Below are positions 36,331 through 47,212 of a stretch of 64,000 nt of DNA, in pieces (within the stretch, counting starts at the first letter, position 1; each line of letters starts with the position of its first letter). The position numbers and the translations under genes were made by a program. The notes beneath the pieces were generated by a model, which had not been told where the DNA came from, ran no database searches, and was given only the letters and a program-made list of their open reading frames with translations. Location: NCBI GenBank assembly GCA_026260175.1, contig JAKCWW010000184.1:78785-142784 (forward strand). Reading direction: 5' to 3'. Origin of the DNA: Reticulitermes lucifugus. Its lineage: Eukaryota > Arthropoda > Insecta > Blattodea > Rhinotermitidae.

Positions 36331-36469
36331 ATATTCCTTGATTTGATCACCTAAGAGTATGCCACGACAACAACAAACAGCCTTAATACAGGACTGTGAA
36401 ACGCTACTTTATAACCCTTTGAAGTTTCCGTGACATTTGTACATAGCATATTGAACACTTTTACATGTT

Positions 36470-36625
36470 TCTGCCGCCGCTGCCGCCGCCACCGCCACGG
36501 CTAGCTACTCGTATTATTAGTATTCTACTAGTACTAGTATTATTCCTCCTCCTCCTCCTCCTCCTCCTCCTCCTACTACTACTACTACTACTGTACTAGT
36601 ATTATTAATACTAATATTACTTGTG
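36470..36625 (+). repeat. Compound microsatellite (GCC, TCC, TAC, TAT units)
   Basis: GCCGCCGCTGCCGCCGCC, a mixed TAT/TAG stretch, then a long TCC run, a TAC run and TAT units within about 155 bp. Next to it lies the SINE at 36627. Simple-sequence DNA without coding support. Confidence 0.9.
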
Positions 36626-36626
36626 G

Positions 36627-36905
36627 GATACGCGATGCGCTACAAGCCGGAAGGTCGCGGGTGGATTCCCGATGGGGTCAATGGGATTTTTCATTGGCTT
36701 AATCCTTCAGGCCGCACAATAGCTCTGGGGTCGACTCAGCCTCTAACACAATTGAGTACCAGGGATATCTCATGGGGGTAAAGGCGGCCGGTGCCTACGC
36801 CTGACAACTTTGCACCTTCATATACCTATTGTCTGGATATTCTAGGAGCCTCAACTTCCTGGAGCCCTAAGAGCCTGTCCAGGCCTGTATAGGGATAGCT
36901 TGACC
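36627..36905 (+). repeat. tRNA-derived SINE, divergent relative of family B
   Basis: The tRNA-like head contains GGATACGCGATGCGCTACAA and a B-box-like GGGTGGATTCCCGATG. The body shares CAGCCTCTAACACAATTGAG, GGTAAAGGCGGCCGGTGCC and CTTCATATACC in the family B order. It differs elsewhere and ends differently (GCCTGTCCAGGCCTGTATAG). Probably a separate subfamily sharing the central domain. Confidence 0.6.
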
Positions 36906-37980
36906 CTTTAATATTACTTGTACGAGTACCGCATAGTTCCATCCAGTTTCTCTCGTCGGAATCAAGTAACACCGCTTGAATTACGTCGTTTATAAGTCAC
37001 CACTTGGGACAGGAAAGATTGCCCGCGCAGCTCGAGACACAGTGTTGGGATATCAAAGAGTGCACCCTCCAACACTACAGTTCCCCTAATCCTGCACTGA
37101 ACCAATATATCAGTGTCCATGCACTATACAATGACAGTCCTAAACTTACACACGTCGGCATCATCACTGCATTTATTGTACTTATCGCAGAAACACGACA
37201 ACCAATTTCCCATCACAAACCTTGGCACTGCCACGTACGTACGATGGCATATGCTAAGCTGAACTCGCCACGTTGGCTTCCTGTGCATCGTGTCATGTGA
37301 CGTGTGTGTGTGTGTCGCCAACAGATCTCGGTGTTCTATACCCTACAGCCAGTGGTGTATGAGTCAATTATATATTCGCTCCTGCCGTATGCCTAATGTT
37401 ACGATTACTACACATATTGCATGGGATGAGGTTGTTTCGTATGCAATCTACCAACACTGTCAATACAGATATTGTCTGAAATATTGAAACTTTACTAATG
37501 TGGCAATAAATATGCGTCACGATCATAGCGATGCCTCTGTTTCCTGATTGATGAACGGGTATAGCGTATTGTGTTTTATCATCCTTTAACAGTCAGGTTA
37601 ATAAAAGTAAATGAGGTGAGATATGAACAGGAACAATAACAGTCGACTATTGACCTGATTCTGAATTCTGACACACAGCAGAATATGCTGCTTTGCTGGT
37701 CAATGGAATGGAAACTGTTAGCAGCATACGTAAGGAAGGAACCCAAAACGGAAAAGAACGTAAATATTCTATTGCACACACATCGTTAATTTCGAAAGGA
37801 CCAACTAACACGCGTAGATATGAGGAAGAGGGGTGTCAAAAGTCGGCATGCACTGGCAGCTTGAGTCGGAAACTCTCTTCAGCAGGCGATACACGACTTT
37901 TATGCTCAACCATAAAAGAAATAAAGATACAATGACCGAGCATGCAATAATAAAGTAACTACCGTCGCCGCCCATATCAC
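36906..37980. other. No recognisable gene
   Basis: Several overlapping small frames on both strands (37004-37487 and 37579-37935) without recognisable domains. GT dinucleotide run at 37301-37313. Confidence 0.4.
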
Positions 37981-37984
37981 TACC

Positions 37985-38030
37985 ACCACAAACACTGCTG
38001 CTGCTGCTGCTACTATTACTACTACTGTAT
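37985..38030 (+). repeat. CTG/CTA trinucleotide microsatellite
   Basis: GCTGCTGCTGCTGCTACTAT followed by TACTACTACTG. It abuts a LINE tail remnant on the minus strand, a common position for simple repeats at LINE 3' ends. It gives the poly-alanine/valine look of a conceptual frame here, which is not a gene. Confidence 0.85.
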
Positions 38031-38150
38031 TCACAAAAGCCATCAATTCAATTCTTATCCTCAAACCCCACGTCTTTAAGCTCCATTTTAATAATGTCCT
38101 GCCATTCATGTCTCAGGGTTTTCAAGTGGAATCTTCATTTCAGTTCCTTC
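38030..38150 (-). pseudogene. LINE ORF2 C-terminal tail remnant (2)
   Basis: A minus-strand frame reads LRHEWQDIIKMELKDVGFED, then KN, a stop codon and ID. It matches the W-E-D-N-I-K-M-D-L-x-x-V-G region of the LINE tail, also seen at 36115-36330. It is short, and the flanking frame is broken. Same orientation as the other tail, so possibly the same LINE family inserted twice. Confidence 0.5.
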
Positions 38151-38263
38151 CATGAAAGACATGGTATTTCGTAACTAGCTGAGCAAATATCAAGTTCTAG
38201 AAGCCTCATTATGTTAGTTTATATTACTAATTATTAACTGTTACTAATTTATCTGGAGCAGAT

Positions 38264-38555
38264 TCCAGTGGCGGCACAGTCTAAGGCGTGGGTCTTCGGC
38301 CGTTCGCTTGTTGGGATTGAGGGTTCGAATCCCGCCGGGGGCATGGATGTCTGTCTCTTGACAGTGTTGTGTGTTGTCAGGTAGAGGTCTCTGCGACNNN
38401 NNNNNNNNNNNNNNNNNNNNNNNNNNNNNNNNNNNNNNNNNNNNNNNCCAGAGGAGTCCTACCGAGTGTCGTGTGTCTAAAGTGTGTGATCGTGAAGCCT
38501 CGATAATGAGAAGGCCCTAGCTCACTAGGGACTGTCCCGCCATAAAATAAAATAA
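38264..38555 (+). repeat. tRNA-derived SINE, family D, copy 2 (contains assembly gap)
   Basis: GGCGGCACAGTCTAAGGCGT (A-box region), GAGGGTTCGAATCCCGCC (B box), GGCATGGATGTCTGTCTCTT, CCAGAGGAGTCCTACCGAGT, GAAGCCTCGATAATGAGAAG and CACTAGGGACTGTCCCGCCA, ending in AATAAAATA. The gap at 38398-38447 replaces a segment that is about 15 bp long in copy 1. Head-to-head partner of the SINE at 38562-38818. Confidence 0.85.
38398..38447. other. Assembly gap of 50 N
   Basis: Fifty undetermined bases inside the SINE-D copy. In the other copies, between CTCTGCGAC and CCAGAGGAG, the missing segment is about 15 bp long. Fifty therefore looks like a placeholder size, not a measured one. Confidence 0.95.
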
Positions 38556-38561
38556 TCTGTG

Positions 38562-38818
38562 GCGCTACAGCCGAAATCGGCCGCTTCTTTTTGAGCTTTC
38601 TAGATCACACACAATTAGACACAAACATACACACACACACACACACATGGTAGGACTCCTCTGAACGAGCGATCAGTTCGTCACAGAGGCCGCTACCTAC
38701 ACAACAAACAACAAACACAAGAGACGAACATCCATGCCCTCAGCGAGATTCCAACCCGCGATCCCAGCAATCAAGCGGCTGTAGACTTACGCCTTAGACA
38801 TCGGCAGTTGTTACTATT
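38562..38818 (-). repeat. tRNA-derived SINE, family D, copy 3 (inverted)
   Basis: Minus strand: GCGGGTTGGAATCTCGCTGA (B box), GGCATGGATGTTCGTCTCTT, GTAGCGGCCTCTGTGACG and AGAGGAGTCCTACCATG, then a GT-rich run. It has a different 3' part (AAAAAGAAGCGGCCGATTTC, GGCTGTAGCGCCACAG) from copies 2, 4 and 5, indicating a tail subfamily. A CA-rich run at about 38620-38646 lies inside it. It faces copy 2 tail to tail. Confidence 0.75.
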
Positions 38819-38837
38819 TATACTATCAACGACGCGC

Positions 38838-39025
38838 CGGGATAGCTGATACAGACTGGACGGCCGATATTCTCTTCCTTGCAAGAAGCGGTAACTTTTA
38901 TCTACTCCACTCCATTCAGACGGGTTCAGGGCCCCAAAAGCATTCCCAGTTAAGATTTATTAAGGGCTCTGTCCCCGGAATAAAACTGATGAAACGTGAA
39001 GATAACCGGTCACTACATCATCGTC
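38838..39025 (+). repeat. SINE family B, heavily decayed
   Basis: GCCGGGATAGCTGATACAGA (A-box region), a TTCTCTTCCTTGCAAG block, CATTCAGACGGGTTCAGGGC, CTCTGTCCCCGGAATAAAAC and GATAACCGGTCACTAC follow the family order. The B box and tail are not recognisable. Confidence 0.45.
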
Positions 39026-39029
39026 AGAA

Positions 39030-40465
39030 GTTTTAGAATGTGTGGGGTTTTACTTGCACACTCTTATACACATATATGGCATGTGATTAAACACATTGGA
39101 TACTCTAGTCCTACAACTGTACAAGGAGTTATAATGACAAGTACTATATAACTACAATGTAAAGTGGCTGACGACAACAGGAAAATTTAATTCAAGTTTT
39201 TCGAATAATGGGATAGACAGTTCATAAATACTGACAAGGAGCTTCATATATTTTAGTCATTTTAAATAAAAATCATAACTCGTAAAATTACCTATAGACT
39301 CAGACCAAACGTAGCTACTTATATGAGTTATGATGGAATTGGCTGCAAAATTACAATGGCCGTTGAAACTGAAGTCTTTGAATCATAAAATATAGAGTCC
39401 AGGTTTTTCAACTGCTGATTTTTTTCTGTTTCGTAACGATGCTGTATCGCCATTAAATAGTCTACATTATATATGAAATCCTCAAATATACATACCAGCC
39501 GAAGCATCTGGTGCCTATAATAACTTTCTACCGATAGTTACAGAGCAACAGTTATTACCATAAATCAAGTACGAAAGTCTTAGCTTCTGTTAAGCTTTGT
39601 GTTTCTTGATCAATAAGCTCAGAGAAATCCGTCCACTGATGTAATAGCATAAGGCAGAGAGACTATTGTACTTACAATAGCATTCCAGTGACCTCCAACC
39701 CCCCCCCTCAGTTTGGATTTAAATCAGAGCTACTCATTGTTCCGTTCTTACTGCAGATAATGGCATTGTTTCTGCAGTTGTGTGAGACGACAGACCACAC
39801 CAGACAAAACAAAATGAGGCGGCGCTGAAGTCTTCGTCTGCGGTTCGCGTGGCCAAACACACCCGTAATAATACGCTGCTGTCATGCGCAGCCATGAACT
39901 GCCATACAAAAAGCCGGACATTTCGCATATGCTTTCTTTGTTACTTTACACACCTCACTTGTCTGTACGATCATCTACTGCAGACACTTATGTATCTTTG
40001 CTAATATAGTACCTTGAAGATATTTATTCCACACACTACAAAAATATAATCCCCATGCAATGAGTTAAACTGCATCACGTCGAGAAAAGTTTCGCGTGAA
40101 AGTATCAGACCCAACTGAGATTCGTCCTGTTTACCTTACAGACACTGACTTTGCCAATCAGAGTGACTGAAATAAAGTCTGTTTTGCAAATACAGAGTAG
40201 TCCTGCAAGGTCTAAACATTTCAATTCACTTTTGTTTAGACTACGGCCTTTATAGTACGGGCAGTCGAAGTGAAATTCAATATACAAGCCTATTCGCTTT
40301 ACTGTTCTTTCAACTAGATGGAGAGGTGCATTTACTTTCAAGTTATGCATACTTTAAAACTTCATACATTATGTGTTGAATCCTGCAGAAGATATAAGAG
40401 TTACATTCAAGAAAAGAATCAACTTCTGTACAATGCACCAAACCTCAATAATCCAGTGTCAGTGG
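39030..40465. other. No recognisable gene
   Basis: No coding or repeat family recognised. There is a C run (CCCCCCC) near 39699-39706. Confidence 0.45.
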
Positions 40466-40469
40466 GTCG

Positions 40470-40745
40470 GGGCAGCGTAGTCGGTACAGCAACTCGCTAC
40501 GGGTTGAAGGGTCCGGTGATCAAATCCCGGTGGGGGTGAGATTTTCAACACCCGTCCAGACCGGCTCTGGGGGCCCAGCCAGCCTCCTATACAATCATTC
40601 CCGTGGGTAAAGCGGCCGGGGCGTGGCCTCGACCACCCAACCCCTTCTTGGGCCGAGGTTAAAGAAAGAATAGAGCTATAGTATACTCCCCTCTGTGCGT
40701 TCATGGCAGGTTACAGGGTGAACTTTACCTTTTGACCTTTACCAC
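40470..40745 (+). repeat. tRNA-derived SINE, family B
   Basis: GGGGCAGCGTAGTCGGTACA (A box) and GGTGATCAAATCCCGG (B box) are followed by CGTCCAGACCGGCTCTGGGG, CCAGCCTCCTATACAATC, GGTAAAGCGGCCGGGGCGTG, GGGCCGAGGTTAAAGAAAG, TTCATGGCAGGTTACAGGGT and a TTTACC/TTTGACC end. Near full length. Overlapping open frames on both strands are by-products. Confidence 0.85.
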
Positions 40746-40749
40746 GCTA

Positions 40750-42365
40750 GCGCAGAACGTCAATTCCAGAGAAGCGCAATACTTGGCGCACGTAATATGA
40801 GTTGAGGCATTGTCAATGTACGGGAAATTGCGGACAGAACGGCTCATTATGTAGTGAGAACTACAAGCAAATATTTACATTAACAAATATGTAATACATA
40901 AAGCTTTTTACACAGATAAATGCTAGGACACACAAACTAAGGGCAAAGAAATGAAACGCCATTACGCGATTTAGTCGCTGCGAAAGAATGATTAGATGGC
41001 TACACCACAGACAGGCTATATAGAAGTGGACGGGAAAGGGGCCAGGCTGTATTTAGCATTTAGAAACCGAATCGTTAGAAGCGGATGGACTACAAATAAG
41101 TTAAAAAAATAAGAGAGAGACGGAATGTTTTAGAAAAAGAGAAGTAAAAATTGCCAGGTCCTACTGACCGGTTCTAGCCAATAAATGTGGCACTTGCAAT
41201 GTTGCAGGAAGGACGATGTGAGGGTGGAAACAGAGAAAGGGGTTGTGTTTGAAGCGGGGATGTAGTGATCGTTTCTTTATCTCCCTTTGGGATTCGATGC
41301 TTTTAAATCGAGTATTCCCGGGAGACACAGGTAGGGATGGGGTGGTAACCGACCCCAGCACTTGGGCTATAACAATGGCACTATACTGGGATCACACTGA
41401 CCCCTGGTGCATAGAATGAGGAAATGCATCTAGCTAGAGATGGGGCACTGTGACAACAGTGCGGAACTGAAACTGTTCAAATCAATCACCAGCTTGTACA
41501 TACATATACTGATTCACTATGTTAGATTTTTAATCAGGACCAAAAGCCAGTTTGGTACTCCGCCTGTCCACACAACCCCTCCTTCCCCTCCACCCTGCCC
41601 GCCTTCCATTCCGACACTCCACATCCATTAATGCTAATGTATAGCAAGTTCTGCCTCCTGTAATGGAAGAGTAAAAAATACTTCAGCTTCTAACTACTGC
41701 CGTATGACCCATCATATATCAGTTCATGACAGGACCGTCGATAAGAACACTCACACACATAAATGTGTAAGCCTTATATCCAGTAACACAAGATTTCGTC
41801 TTCTCTTACCCTACTGGTATACAGTTCCAAAGGTATATGCGTGTGGTTATGAATTGTAAGAAGAACGAATTAATGGAAAGTTTAATATTCTGTCATTACT
41901 TTCACGATAATCGGAGAAACAAGTACACTCAGGCCACTGCTGAAATACCAACCAGACACAACACGCATAAGGAAAGTGTGTTACGATGGTCTGCAGTCCC
42001 AAAAGAGAAAATTTTGGACACAAAATCATATATATATATATATGGATATTCATAAGGCTAATTTCATAAATTAAACACAAATTATAAACGAAAAATCACG
42101 CTGAACTTTAAACATAATACCCAATTGTCTATTCTATTCCAATTTAAATCACACTTGGTCAGCACTTGATCTTTCTACATTTCTTCCTTAGTAAGCTCGT
42201 TGCCCTTTGTACAACAGAATTCCCTTCCATCAACCGTCAGGTGGTCAATAAGGCCAAAAATAAGTATTTAAACAAAATATTATTGAAGAAGCTATTTAAC
42301 CCTGCAGTGCACACTGCCTTTCCTGACATACGGATGGAATATCTTCAAAATTGACTATTTTGTAA
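40750..42365. other. No recognisable gene
   Basis: No coding or repeat family recognised. A TA dinucleotide run lies at 42028-42043. Confidence 0.45.
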
Positions 42366-42369
42366 TATG

Positions 42370-42456
42370 AACGGTGGAAAATGTGCCCTCATTTACCCTG
42401 GATAAACGAGGATATATTTTCCACCATATTAATAATTTAAAATTATTAATATGGAG
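42370..42456. repeat. Two adjacent palindromes
   Basis: First, GGTGGAAAATGTGCCCTCA pairs imperfectly with CGAGGATATATTTTCCACC around a 15-base loop. It is followed at once by a perfect 15-bp-arm palindrome, CCATATTAATAATTT / AAATTATTAATATGG (about 42423-42454). No transposon terminus is recognised. Possibly a small fold-back element. Confidence 0.75.
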
Positions 42457-42459
42457 AAC

Positions 42460-45105
42460 ACCTCCACTTCAATACCAAGAACTGTACGTCTGATCTCTTT
42501 AAAATATATCATGTGATTTACAAAACGCTTATAGATCAAAAATAAATAGGTGTGGTCGAAAATTTCCCGGGCGACAGTTGCTATAGCTGATGGCTGATAT
42601 CTTAGCGTCTAGTTGTTTTCAAAGAAATAATTTCCAGTTTAACTTAAAACATCAACTATATTCCCATCTATAATCGTAATCATTCACTTCAGGTGGGTTT
42701 TAATATTGGCCTCCTGGACTTGATCGCTCTCAGGACATGAAGAGATATTAAGGTATTTGCACGCTGCAGAGTTCGTTTACTTTTCTTCGTAAAGGGGTCT
42801 ATTAACATAAACTTTAGACTATATAGTGACTCTACAACCAATGCTGTGAAACAAATATTATCTTTTGTTAGACTGCAGCTGTGTTAAACTGAGATGTAGC
42901 CCAACATGATGTTGCAGTGAATGTACTGAGAATGTGGAATGTGGATTTCTGGGGTACAGTCTGTCAAGGCTGCGGTAGTTCGGCAGTAAGTAGATAAAGG
43001 TCTCGTTGTGCAAATGCAGCGAGGATGTCGTGCGCCCCTGGTGCCGCTGCGGTAGCTGAGAAGACCAGTTAGGAATAATGAGAAATTACTAATGGAGGAA
43101 ATAGTCTAGTTCTCTGAACTTGGAGGTGAGACATGGGGGTTAGGGGGCCCAACTATAAAGCTGTCAAATAAACAAAGGTAACAGCAGGATTGATTGAAAC
43201 ACTGTCGATCAGAAAAAGATAGATGTTAAGACGCTTAAGGATAGACAAATACGTTAAAGTAGCGAAATGGAAAGTGAGGGGGATAAGAATATATTACGGA
43301 ATACAGGCTGTCAGGAATCCCAAATAAGAATTTAAAGAGCCAAGCCGACCCCTTCTTTTGTACTTTGCACTGAGAACTGCGGAGGAACGAAAGGAGACGC
43401 GGAGTGCAGTACGAATTCGTCCTATGACGAAACACACAACAAACGTCAGAAACCGAAGCGTATTCGTTGACTAGAGCAATGTCGGTATAATACGACGCAG
43501 TATTTACTCAATACCTGCTGTGTTCCTGTATTCTGAATACAGCCTCTTGAATGGACGAGGATTTATCATATCCCAAGGCGATTACACACAATTTATTTTG
43601 CCGCAGTTCTGGTCTCAGCGGTGTTTGCCTTCATTGTTAGATTTTTCCATCCATCGGTTCTATAGGTAGACACAAGAGATTTATAATTCAAGAACAAATT
43701 GCTAGTCTCCGTTATGCCTCGGGTGTGTTTATCCGTTAAAATGTAGGACCATGTTACCACACGGGGCATGTTCTTTAGTAGTTTATACATCCAAACAGAG
43801 GAGCGCGTTGTAGCCTAATGAATAGAAACAGAATTTACGTAATTGCTCCAAACGCTCAACAAAACAGCTAATGAACAGATAAAATGTACATATCTACGTA
43901 TATGAAACTTCTGGGATATATCTCGATTAAAACAAGGCCCTTTCCTTCCAAATCATTTCCAATTCACCTTTCAATAATCATCTTGCCATGGACCATACAC
44001 ACTCCAAGATACTGTCTTCTTCTTATTCATATTTAAGTTCAATTTTTCAGTAAAACTGTACAGAAGACTGCGTAAGCAAACATCGTAGTATTGCAGTAAG
44101 CAGCCTTTCTATCTAGTTTTACAAACAATGTTGTTTAATAAACAGTCCCTCAAACTATCAGTCATATTTAACAGACACAAACCATCTCTCCAAGTCTTTT
44201 AGTTTAGGTACATTCATAGTCAAACTTTTAAATTAATCACTGCCGGCGTCATGAACCGCAAAAGTCCCAAGCAACATCAAAAAGCACGCTCTGTCATTCG
44301 CTCATTTTACAATAAAGTTACAAAATTCTAAATTGAACATAACATTCCTGCCTGACGATATCCGTTCTGAAGGACACTCTGAGATTTCTAACAGACTGGC
44401 CTCGTAACAACGTGCGACTCGCCAGGACATAGAGCAACGAAACAACCAGCTCGGTATAATAACACGGTCTGGCGATTTGCACGGACACATGTATCACAGT
44501 GTATAAAGACTGAGCACGCCTGCAGGTTTGTTCCTGTGTGAGAAAAGTACACTGCTGTAAAAAAAACGTACGCAGTGTGCTGTGTTGGCTAAGGAAAGAC
44601 TTTAATTTCCCGAGTGGAGTGGTCTGGTGCAGTTTGCTTGTTGTGGTGCCTCACTACTGTAGTATAAGTACATCTACACGTTTGGGCCCTCCGCTTTAAG
44701 TTACTCTGGTACCCAACTCTCAGTTAAAAAGAGCGACTAAAACAGAAGAGAAACCTAACCTCATAGGGTAATGTTCCTTATGCTTGAATACATTTTGAAA
44801 TAAATTTCGTAGTGCGAAGAACAAGTAGATTTTTGTTTCGAAAATCGTAAAATATACTTAGGAATCTTTCATATGTATTAGAATGGTACACGTTGTGGCG
44901 GATAATTTGCTTGAGTTAGTAAAAGAGTGACAAGCACAAAGAAGTTGAAGAACTTTTCTCATTCCTTTGCGAATCCCTGAAATTCCCCTTCATAGCTTAG
45001 TCGTGAAGCCAACAAAAGTGTCGCCACAAATCAAAAGAAAGACGAAAGGCCCAACTAATCTTCCCCACCTTGTTATGCGTAAAACAGCACAGAATAATAT
45101 TCATA
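42460..45105. other. No recognisable gene
   Basis: About 2.6 kb without a recognised repeat or coding signal. Short minus-strand frames at 43235, 43593 and 44302 lack domains. Confidence 0.45.
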
Positions 45106-45176
45106 CAAAATACAGATAAAATTTACTCCAACTTATTCCACTGGTATATATCGGTATAAAAATATAATAGTTATTC

Positions 45177-45215
45177 CAAAATGTTTCGACTGATACACGC
45201 AGCCATCATCAGGGA
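45177..45215 (-). ncRNA. Hammerhead-like motif, left arm
   Basis: Minus strand: CTGATGA (45212-45206), GGCT/AGTC stem II around a nine-base loop, GAAA (45187-45184), and a minimal stem III reading CATTTT before GGAATA. CCU before the core can pair with GGA after the predicted site. Core strands intact, stems short. Confidence 0.4.
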
Positions 45216-45357
45216 GCACACACAAAGATCATGTTTAGTTAGGAATATATAACATTGTCCAAGGTAAGGGTAAAATGTACATTCCAGAGTAAATAAAATA
45301 CTTTCGTATGCAGTGGGCAATAATGTACAAAATACGTAATATAAAAAATTTTTTGCC

Positions 45358-45415
45358 AATAGCGTAACAACCCCTAGTGGGTCAGGGCCTCCTCATTATC
45401 GAGGCTTCACTATCA
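45358..45415 (-). repeat. SINE family D, 3' tail fragment
   Basis: Minus strand: GTGAAGCCTCGATAATGAGG, AGGCCCTGACCCACTAGGGG, TTGTTACGCTATTGG, then A-rich. Only the 3' end of the SINE is present (5' truncated). It interrupts the left arm of the palindrome, and the corresponding point of the right arm is uninterrupted. Confidence 0.8.
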
Positions 45416-45850
45416 AAATATAAAATATACAGAGCTAAACTAATAAAAATTGTGTACAAACATCTTTATAAATTAGTTGAAAGTCTGAAAAGTTGGAGTG
45501 AGAACAGATACTAAAAACAGATTAAAGTACTTTTGAAATATAAAGCCAGTGAATATAACTGCATACCGTCTTATATCACTTTTATAATTACTGGCTTTAT
45601 TTTGAAAAAAAACTTTTATCTGCTTTTAATATCTATTCCAAATCCAACTTTTCAGACTTCTTACTAATTTAGAAAGATGCTTGTACGCAAATAATTTTTA
45701 TTAATTGAGTTCTGTATATTTTATGTTACATATTTTGTACATGACTGCCCACTGCATACGAAGATACTGTAATTGACCCTGGAATGTACATTTTACCTTC
45801 ACCTGGTATAATGTTACATATTCCTAACTAAACATGACCTTTGTTTGTAC

Positions 45851-45890
45851 CCGCTGATGATGGCTACATGTATCAGCCGGAACATGTTGG
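45851..45890 (+). ncRNA. Hammerhead-like motif, right arm
   Basis: CTGATGA at 45854-45860, GGCT/AGCC stem II, then GGAAC where GAAAC is expected (A13 to G), then ATGTT and GGAATA. It is the mirror partner of the left-arm motif, and the G change is expected to impair it. Confidence 0.35.
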
Positions 45891-45954
45891 AATATGTCTA
45901 TATATTAATGTAGATCAGTGCAATAAGTTGGAATAAATCTTATCTGTATATTAC

Positions 45955-46795
45955 CAATTGCACGGAAGATATATAATATTAAATTCATACAGAACTTTCA
46001 CAACAGAAGGTATCGTACTGATAACATTAACCCATGCCAGAAGTGAGCTGCTCACATCGGTGTTGCTGAAATTCAGATATGAAGAGATAATAAGCTACAT
46101 TGTTGGGTTAAGTATAATTTTTATTTGTTTCTTAGGAAGTAATATCATCTGTACTGTCCAAAGAGAGTTGCAAGTGTTTTGTTGTTAGTAGGGCATCGTG
46201 ACGGGGGAGAAATTGAGTAGGACCCGGTGCCTATGTCATGTCAAAACGTTCCCCTAGACGGACCGACGACGAAACGAAACATAAACGGTACAAGCTGGAC
46301 AACATTCCTGGCCTCAACTCGAACATGTACATGAAAATATACAGACTACAGTGCCACAGTTGCTATTGCTATCTCCGCTGAATTTATTATAATAGAAATA
46401 AAGTATTACATAACTAGTGAAAATGTATGTATAATTTGTCTTGACATTGACTAACCATAACACTGATTACAGTATCAGGAACACACACAATAATTTTGCT
46501 AATTGTCTTCCAGGGGTCGGTGACTGTGCGAATGGCATAAATCACAGGGGTCAGAAAGTTATCATGAAAATGTTTGGACCGAACAACACGAAATACGGGA
46601 GCAATTTTGGATGTTATGTAGTGGACAACATCCTGATTTACGTAATCTCCGGTGGTGTTACGACAGTGTAATTAAGGTCTGGCGGCATTGGCATGTGCCA
46701 AGTAGCAGAGATAGGACAAATGCACGAACACCTCTTACGAAGACCGCTTAATATAGGGAGTAGGAGACGGGAAGATAACATTAACATGGAGCTTA
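45955..46795. other. No recognisable gene
   Basis: Short frames at 45958-46188 and 46441-46671 have no domain I recognise. Nothing else was identified. Confidence 0.4.
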
Positions 46796-46949
46796 TACAG
46801 GATGTATCTAAAATGCTTGAAAGAACTACAAGAGTGAGTTCTTCACATCGAAACAAAAAAAAGTTCATACAAACATATGTTCGGAAATGAGTGGTTTTTG
46901 AGTTTAACAGAAAGATTGCATTCAACAATAAATAATTTAACTTTGGTTA

Positions 46950-47212
46950 AAAGGTGACGTTCACCGTAGAACAGGCAATGAAGGCCCGGAGGGGGAGTAG
47001 AGGTATAGCTCTACTCTTTCTTTTATTTCGACGCTAGATGGGGTTGGGTGGTCAACGTCACGCCCCGACCGCTTTATTTCCGGGAAGGTGACACGGTACC
47101 CATTGTACAGGAGGGTGGGTGGGCTCCAGGGCCGGTATGAACGGGTGCGGAAAATCTCGATCCTCGGACCGTCCAGCCCGTAGCGAGTCGAATAACTGAA
47201 CTATGTAATATT
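46950..47212 (-). repeat. tRNA-derived SINE, family B, inside M2
   Basis: Minus strand: ACTCGCTACGGGCTGGACGG head, CCGAGGATCGAGATTTTCC (decayed B box), CATACCGGCCCTGGAGCCCA, GGAAATAAAGCGGTCGGGGC, CCACCCAACCCCATCTAGCG, AAAAGAAAGAGTAGAGCTAT and a TTCATTGCCTGTTC end. It lies within the M2 element and so inserted after it. Confidence 0.75.

Larger units (their letters stand above)
45110..45950. mobile_element. 840-bp palindromic element with ribozyme-like motif in each arm
   Basis: The left arm (45110-45565) and right arm (45575-45950) are inverted copies from TACAGATAAA/TATCTGTA at the ends to CCAGTGAATATAA/TTATAATTACTGG at the centre. Shared words include TTGGAATA, CTGATGATGGCT, TTAGTTAGGAATATATAACA, ATGTACATTCCAG and AAAAGTTGGAGTG (with changes). 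The left arm also holds a SINE-D tail (45358-45415) absent from the right arm. No transposase or reverse transcriptase is present. It could be a fold-back transposon or two Penelope-like 5'-truncated ends joined in inverted orientation. Confidence 0.8.

Noticed and set aside
37906-38109. Alanine/valine-rich membrane-like protein
   Set aside because: It is the translation of a CTG/CTA microsatellite and a LINE tail in the wrong frame.
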